From: Pseudomonas chlororaphis
GTDB taxonomy: Bacteria > Pseudomonadota > Gammaproteobacteria > Pseudomonadales > Pseudomonadaceae
Length of the DNA: 64,000 nucleotides
Direction: 5' to 3'
NCBI RefSeq assembly: GCF_000783395.1
Contig: NZ_JSFK01000015.1
Location: forward strand, 62,001-126,000
The notes beneath the pieces are model-generated. The model ran no database searches. It was not told the origin of the DNA and saw nothing but the letters and a program-made list of their open reading frames with translations. Of the stretch, positions 61,190 to 64,000 are shown piece by piece (the stretch's first letter is position 1; each line of letters opens with the position of its first letter). Position numbers and translations under genes: made by a program.

Positions 61190-62537
61190 ACGCACCAGTT
61201 TCGCCAAACGCCTGGGCAGTTACGCCGAGGCGGTCGAGATTGCCGGCGCGCCGATTCTCGAAGGCCGCCTGCTGCGCATGGTCGGCCTCACCCTTGAGGC
61301 CGAAGGCCTGCGCGCGGCCATGGGCACGCGCTGCCTGGTGATCAATGACGACAGCTACCACCCGTCCCAGGTGGAAGCGGAAGTCATGGGCTTTTCCGGC
61401 AGCAAAGTCTTCCTGATGCCGGTCGGCAGCGTCGCTGGTATTGCCCCGGGCGCCCGCGTGGTGCCACTGGCTGATACCGGTCGTTTGCCGATGGGCATGA
61501 GCATGCTCGGTCGCGTCCTCGACGGCGCCGGTCGTGCGCTGGACGGCAAGGGCGGGATGAAGGCCGAAGATTGGGTGCCGATGGATGGCCCGACGATCAA
61601 CCCGCTCAACCGTGACCCGATCAGCGTGCCGCTGGACGTCGGTATCCGTTGCATCAACGGTTTGCTGACGGTCGGTCGCGGTCAGCGTCTGGGTCTGTTC
61701 GCTGGTACCGGTGTCGGTAAATCGGTATTGCTGGGCATGATGACGCGCTTCACCGAGGCCGACATTATCGTCGTTGGCCTGATCGGTGAGCGGGGTCGAG
61801 AAGTTAAGGAATTCATCGAGCACAGCCTCGGTGAGGAAGGCCTCAAGCGTTCCGTTGTCGTCGCATCTCCGGCGGACGATGCGCCGTTGATGCGTTTGCG
61901 CGCCGCGATGTACTGCACGCGGATCGCCGAGTATTTTCGCGACAAGGGCAAGAACGTCTTGTTGCTGATGGATTCGCTGACCCGTTTCGCTCAGGCTCAG
62001 CGGGAAATCGCTCTGGCCATCGGCGAGCCGCCAGCGACCAAGGGTTATCCGCCATCGGTGTTCGCCAAGTTGCCGAAACTGGTTGAGCGCGCGGGTAATG
62101 CGGAGAAGGGCGGCGGTTCGATTACCGCGTTCTACACCGTCTTGTCCGAAGGCGATGATCAGCAGGACCCGATTGCCGACTCGGCCCGAGGCGTGCTCGA
62201 CGGCCACATCGTGCTGTCCAGGCGTCTGGCCGAAGAGGGGCACTATCCGGCCATTGATATCGAAGCGTCGATCAGCCGGGTAATGCCTGCCGTGGTTTCG
62301 CCGGATCACATGCAGCGCGCGCAATACTTCAAACAGCTGTGGTCGCGCTATCAGCAGAGTCGCGATCTGATCAGCGTCGGCGCCTACGTGGCCGGCGGCG
62401 ACCGCGAGACCGATCTGGCGATCTCCTTGCAACCGCAGCTGGTCCGATACCAGCGTCAGGGCCTCAACGACAAAATCAACATGGGCGAAAGCCAGGCTTA
62501 CCTCGAAACCCTGTTTGCCCCCGCGGCGGGCGGCTAA
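61179..62537 (+). CDS. fliI: Flagellum-specific ATPase FliI
   Basis: A 452-residue ATPase that drives substrate delivery in flagellar type III export. It has Walker [14 protein letters not shown], Walker [37 protein letters not shown] and [12 protein letters not shown], all standard. The N-terminal FliH-binding segment ([20 protein letters not shown]) is present. It overlaps fliH and precedes fliJ by 6 bases. Confidence 0.97.
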   Translation: MRLERTSFAKRLGSYAEAVEIAGAPILEGRLLRMVGLTLEAEGLRAAMGTRCLVINDDSYHPSQVEAEVMGFSGSKVFLMPVGSVAGIAPGARVVPLADTGRLPMGMSMLGRVLDGAGRALDGKGGMKAEDWVPMDGPTINPLNRDPISVPLDVGIRCINGLLTVGRGQRLGLFAGTGVGKSVLLGMMTRFTEADIIVVGLIGERGREVKEFIEHSLGEEGLKRSVVVASPADDAPLMRLRAAMYCTRIAEYFRDKGKNVLLLMDSLTRFAQAQREIALAIGEPPATKGYPPSVFAKLPKLVERAGNAEKGGGSITAFYTVLSEGDDQQDPIADSARGVLDGHIVLSRRLAEEGHYPAIDIEASISRVMPAVVSPDHMQRAQYFKQLWSRYQQSRDLISVGAYVAGGDRETDLAISLQPQLVRYQRQGLNDKINMGESQAYLETLFAPAAGG

Positions 62538-62543
62538 TCGGTC

Positions 62544-62996
62544 ATGGCCACCGTCAGTCGAGCCGCGCGTCTGGCGCCGGTGGTGGACATGGCCGAGCAG
62601 GCCGAGAAAACCGCCGTGCAACGGTTGGGCTATTTTCAGGGCCAGGTGAAGGTCGCTGAAAGCAAACTGGCCGACCTCAATGCCTTTCGTCTGGATTACT
62701 CGCAGCAATGGATCGTGCGCGGCAGCACCGGCGTGAGCGGGCAATGGCTGCTCGGCTTTCAGGGCTTTCTGGCGCAGCTCGACACGGCGGTTGATCAGCA
62801 GCGACAGAGCCTGGTCTGGCACCAGAACAAGCTCGACAAGGCCCGTGAGGAATGGCAACAGGCGTTCGCCAAGGTCGAAGGCTTGCGCAAGCTGGTGCAG
62901 CGTTATCGCGAAGAGGCGCAACGCCTTGAAGACAAGCGCGAGCAGAAGTTGCTTGATGAATTGTCGCAGCGTTTACCGCGGCAGAATCCGTTTTAA
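62544..62996 (+). CDS. fliJ: Flagellar export chaperone FliJ
   Basis: A 150-residue coiled-coil protein that forms the central stalk of the FliI hexamer. The sequence is almost entirely helical, with EQAEKTAVQRLGYFQGQVKVAESKLADL and long C-terminal repeats of charged residues. It closes the fliE operon; a long inverted repeat follows within 7 bases of the stop. Confidence 0.93.
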   Translation: MATVSRAARLAPVVDMAEQAEKTAVQRLGYFQGQVKVAESKLADLNAFRLDYSQQWIVRGSTGVSGQWLLGFQGFLAQLDTAVDQQRQSLVWHQNKLDKAREEWQQAFAKVEGLRKLVQRYREEAQRLEDKREQKLLDELSQRLPRQNPF

Positions 62997-63002
62997 AACA
63001 AA

Positions 63003-63077
63003 ATCAAAAGATCGCAGCCTTCGGCAGCTCCTACAGAGGATCAGTGTAGGAGCTGCCGAAGGCTGCGATCTTTTGAT
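63003..63077. repeat. Long perfect inverted repeat after fliJ
   Basis: Two perfect 33-base arms (63003-63035 and 63045-63077) with a 9-base loop, built on AAAAGATCGCAGCCTTCGGC. The A/T-rich outer ends let it act as a terminator in either direction. It is a third family of intergenic repeat in the window. Confidence 0.88.
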
Positions 63078-63154
63078 CTGGCTTCTAACCTTGCCGCAAC
63101 CCTGTGCAAGTGCTAAACCTTGTACAGGTTCGTCAATGACAAGGAAGCCAGTCA

Positions 63155-63460
63155 ATGTCAGTCGTTGCAGAAGTCTCTCCGGATGGGAAGAAACTTAAAA
63201 TCTCGGTCAAAGGCCGATTCGATTTCGGCAAACATCAAGAATTTCGCAATTCTTATGAGCGCGTCGATCCAGAGCCCAATTCCTATGAACTGGATCTGAA
63301 AGAAACCACTTATCTGGACAGTTCCGCCTTGGGCATGTTGCTGCTCTTACGTGACCACGCGGGTGGTGATGATTCAGATATTCGGGTCGTCAATCCGAAT
63401 TCAGATGTGCGCAAGATCCTCGCCATCTCCAATTTCGACAAACTCTTCGACATCAGTTGA
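63155..63460 (+). CDS. STAS-domain anti-sigma factor antagonist
   Basis: A 101-residue STAS protein. The fold core reads LKISVKGRFDFGKHQEFRNSY, and LKETTYLDSSALGMLLLLRDH holds the Ser expected to be phosphorylated by a partner kinase. In Pseudomonas flagellar clusters a STAS protein, a response regulator/phosphatase and an Hpt protein follow fliJ; the first two are visible here. It would control a partner-switching step, possibly around FlgM/FliA or cyclic di-GMP, as HsbA does in P. aeruginosa, but that link is inference. CTAAACCTTGTACAGG (63113-63128) lies just upstream. Confidence 0.88.
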   Translation: MSVVAEVSPDGKKLKISVKGRFDFGKHQEFRNSYERVDPEPNSYELDLKETTYLDSSALGMLLLLRDHAGGDDSDIRVVNPNSDVRKILAISNFDKLFDIS

Positions 63461-63465
63461 CGGCC

Positions 63466-64000
63466 ATGCAGGCGCAAGAGCCGTTGACCATCCTGATCGC
63501 CGAAGACAGCGCCGCCGATCGTTTATTGCTGTCGACCATCGTCCGCCGCCAGGGTCACGAAGTCCTGACGGCGGCCAACGGTGCCGAAGCGGTCGAGCTG
63601 TTTCGTCGGCAACAACCCGATCTGGTGCTGATGGACGCGATGATGCCGGTGATGGACGGCTTCGAGGCGGCACGGCAGATCAAGGCACTGGCGGGCGAAA
63701 CGCTGGTGCCGATCATCTTCCTCACCTCGCTCACCGAAAGCGAAGCGCTGGCCCGTTGCCTGGACGCCGGTGGTGACGACTTTCTGGCGAAGCCCTACAA
63801 CCAGGTGATCCTTGCCGCCAAAATCAAGGCGATGGATCGCTTGCGCCGTTTGCAGGCAACCGTGCTGCAACAGCGCGACCTGATCGCCAAGCACCACGAT
63901 TACCTGCTCAACGAACAGCGCGTGGCCAAAGCGGTGTTCGATAAGGTCGCGCATTCCGGCTGCCTGAGTGCCGCGAATATTCGCTACCTGCAATCGCCGT
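63466..64000 (+). CDS. Response regulator, probably with PP2C phosphatase domain (3' truncated)
   Basis: The frame runs open to the window edge, giving the first 178 residues. The receiver domain (about 6-125) has IAEDSAADR, the phospho-Asp at residue 57 in LVLMDAMMPVMDG, the Thr of IIFLTS and the Lys of FLAKPYN. A helical linker follows (QRDLIAKHHDYLLNEQRVAKAVFDKV), as in receiver-PP2C phosphatases of the HsbR/RsbU type. The C-terminal phosphatase is outside the window and so inferred from the adjacent STAS gene. It starts 5 bases after that gene. Confidence 0.85.
   Translation, partial: MQAQEPLTILIAEDSAADRLLLSTIVRRQGHEVLTAANGAEAVELFRRQQPDLVLMDAMMPVMDGFEAARQIKALAGETLVPIIFLTSLTESEALARCLDAGGDDFLAKPYNQVILAAKIKAMDRLRRLQATVLQQRDLIAKHHDYLLNEQRVAKAVFDKVAHSGCLSAANIRYLQSP

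Noticed and set aside
61050..62921. 623-residue minus-strand ORF opposite fliI-fliJ
   Set aside because: Codon-bias shadow of fliI; the plus-strand ATPase motifs are unambiguous.
1..64000. Mobile elements, prophage, CRISPR arrays, rRNA or tRNA genes
   Set aside because: No transposase, integrase, regularly spaced repeats or structural RNA sequence was seen; the repeats present are short intergenic palindromes.

Overview
The window is chromosomal DNA from a Pseudomonas of the fluorescens group. The evidence is high GC, dense gene packing, a phhA-phhB-phhC operon with a divergent phhR, the polar-flagellum regulators fleQ and fleSR, and several families of short inverted repeats of the REP type common in this group. 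No rRNA, tRNA, CRISPR array, insertion sequence or prophage was seen.

Left part (1-18.3 kb) is mixed housekeeping and accessory DNA. It holds the end of scpA, then scpB, a DUF1289 protein and rluB. Next comes a minus-strand pair made of a 45-residue acidic peptide gene, a hairpin terminator and an M29-like metallopeptidase, which looks like a small undescribed peptide-maturation unit. The aromatic amino-acid permease aroP follows, preceded by a 20-codon open frame with two Trp codons. After it come an SHMT-like PLP enzyme with altered active-site blocks, an AT-richer XRE regulator/VUT transporter pair next to queC, arfB, an MFS transporter and two small minus-strand genes. The phenylalanine catabolism locus (phhA, phhB, phhC, phhR) closes this part and is bracketed by two inverted copies of one repeat. 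TyrR/PhhR-type boxes lie upstream of phhA and also near aroP and the peptide gene.

Centre (18.4-49 kb): flgFGHIJKL starts behind a sigma-54 promoter and builds the distal rod, L and P rings and hook-filament junction. Between flgL and fliC lies a flagellin glycosylation island of about 22 kb. It encodes a CDP-glucose branch (rfbF, rfbG, a 3,5-epimerase-like protein, a C-methyltransferase, a DegT aminotransferase, a left-handed beta-helix acyltransferase and a CmcI-like protein), predicted to make a branched amino-deoxyhexose. It also encodes a complete pseudaminic-acid branch (pseB, pseC, a methylase, pseF, a pseG-GNAT fusion and pseI), two giant multidomain glycosyltransferases, a ketoacyl-ACP-synthase-III-like enzyme, a Maf transferase and a small partner protein.

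Right part (49-64 kb): fliC with a FliA promoter, flaG, fliD, then fliS and a fliT-like gene behind a second FliA promoter. The sigma-54 regulators fleQ, fleS and fleR follow, then fliEFGHIJ, with sigma-54 promoters before fleS and fliE. The window ends in a STAS protein and a truncated response regulator of a partner-switching module. Together these genes form the FleQ > FleSR > FliA hierarchy, the basal body and export ATPase, the filament and its glycan decoration.
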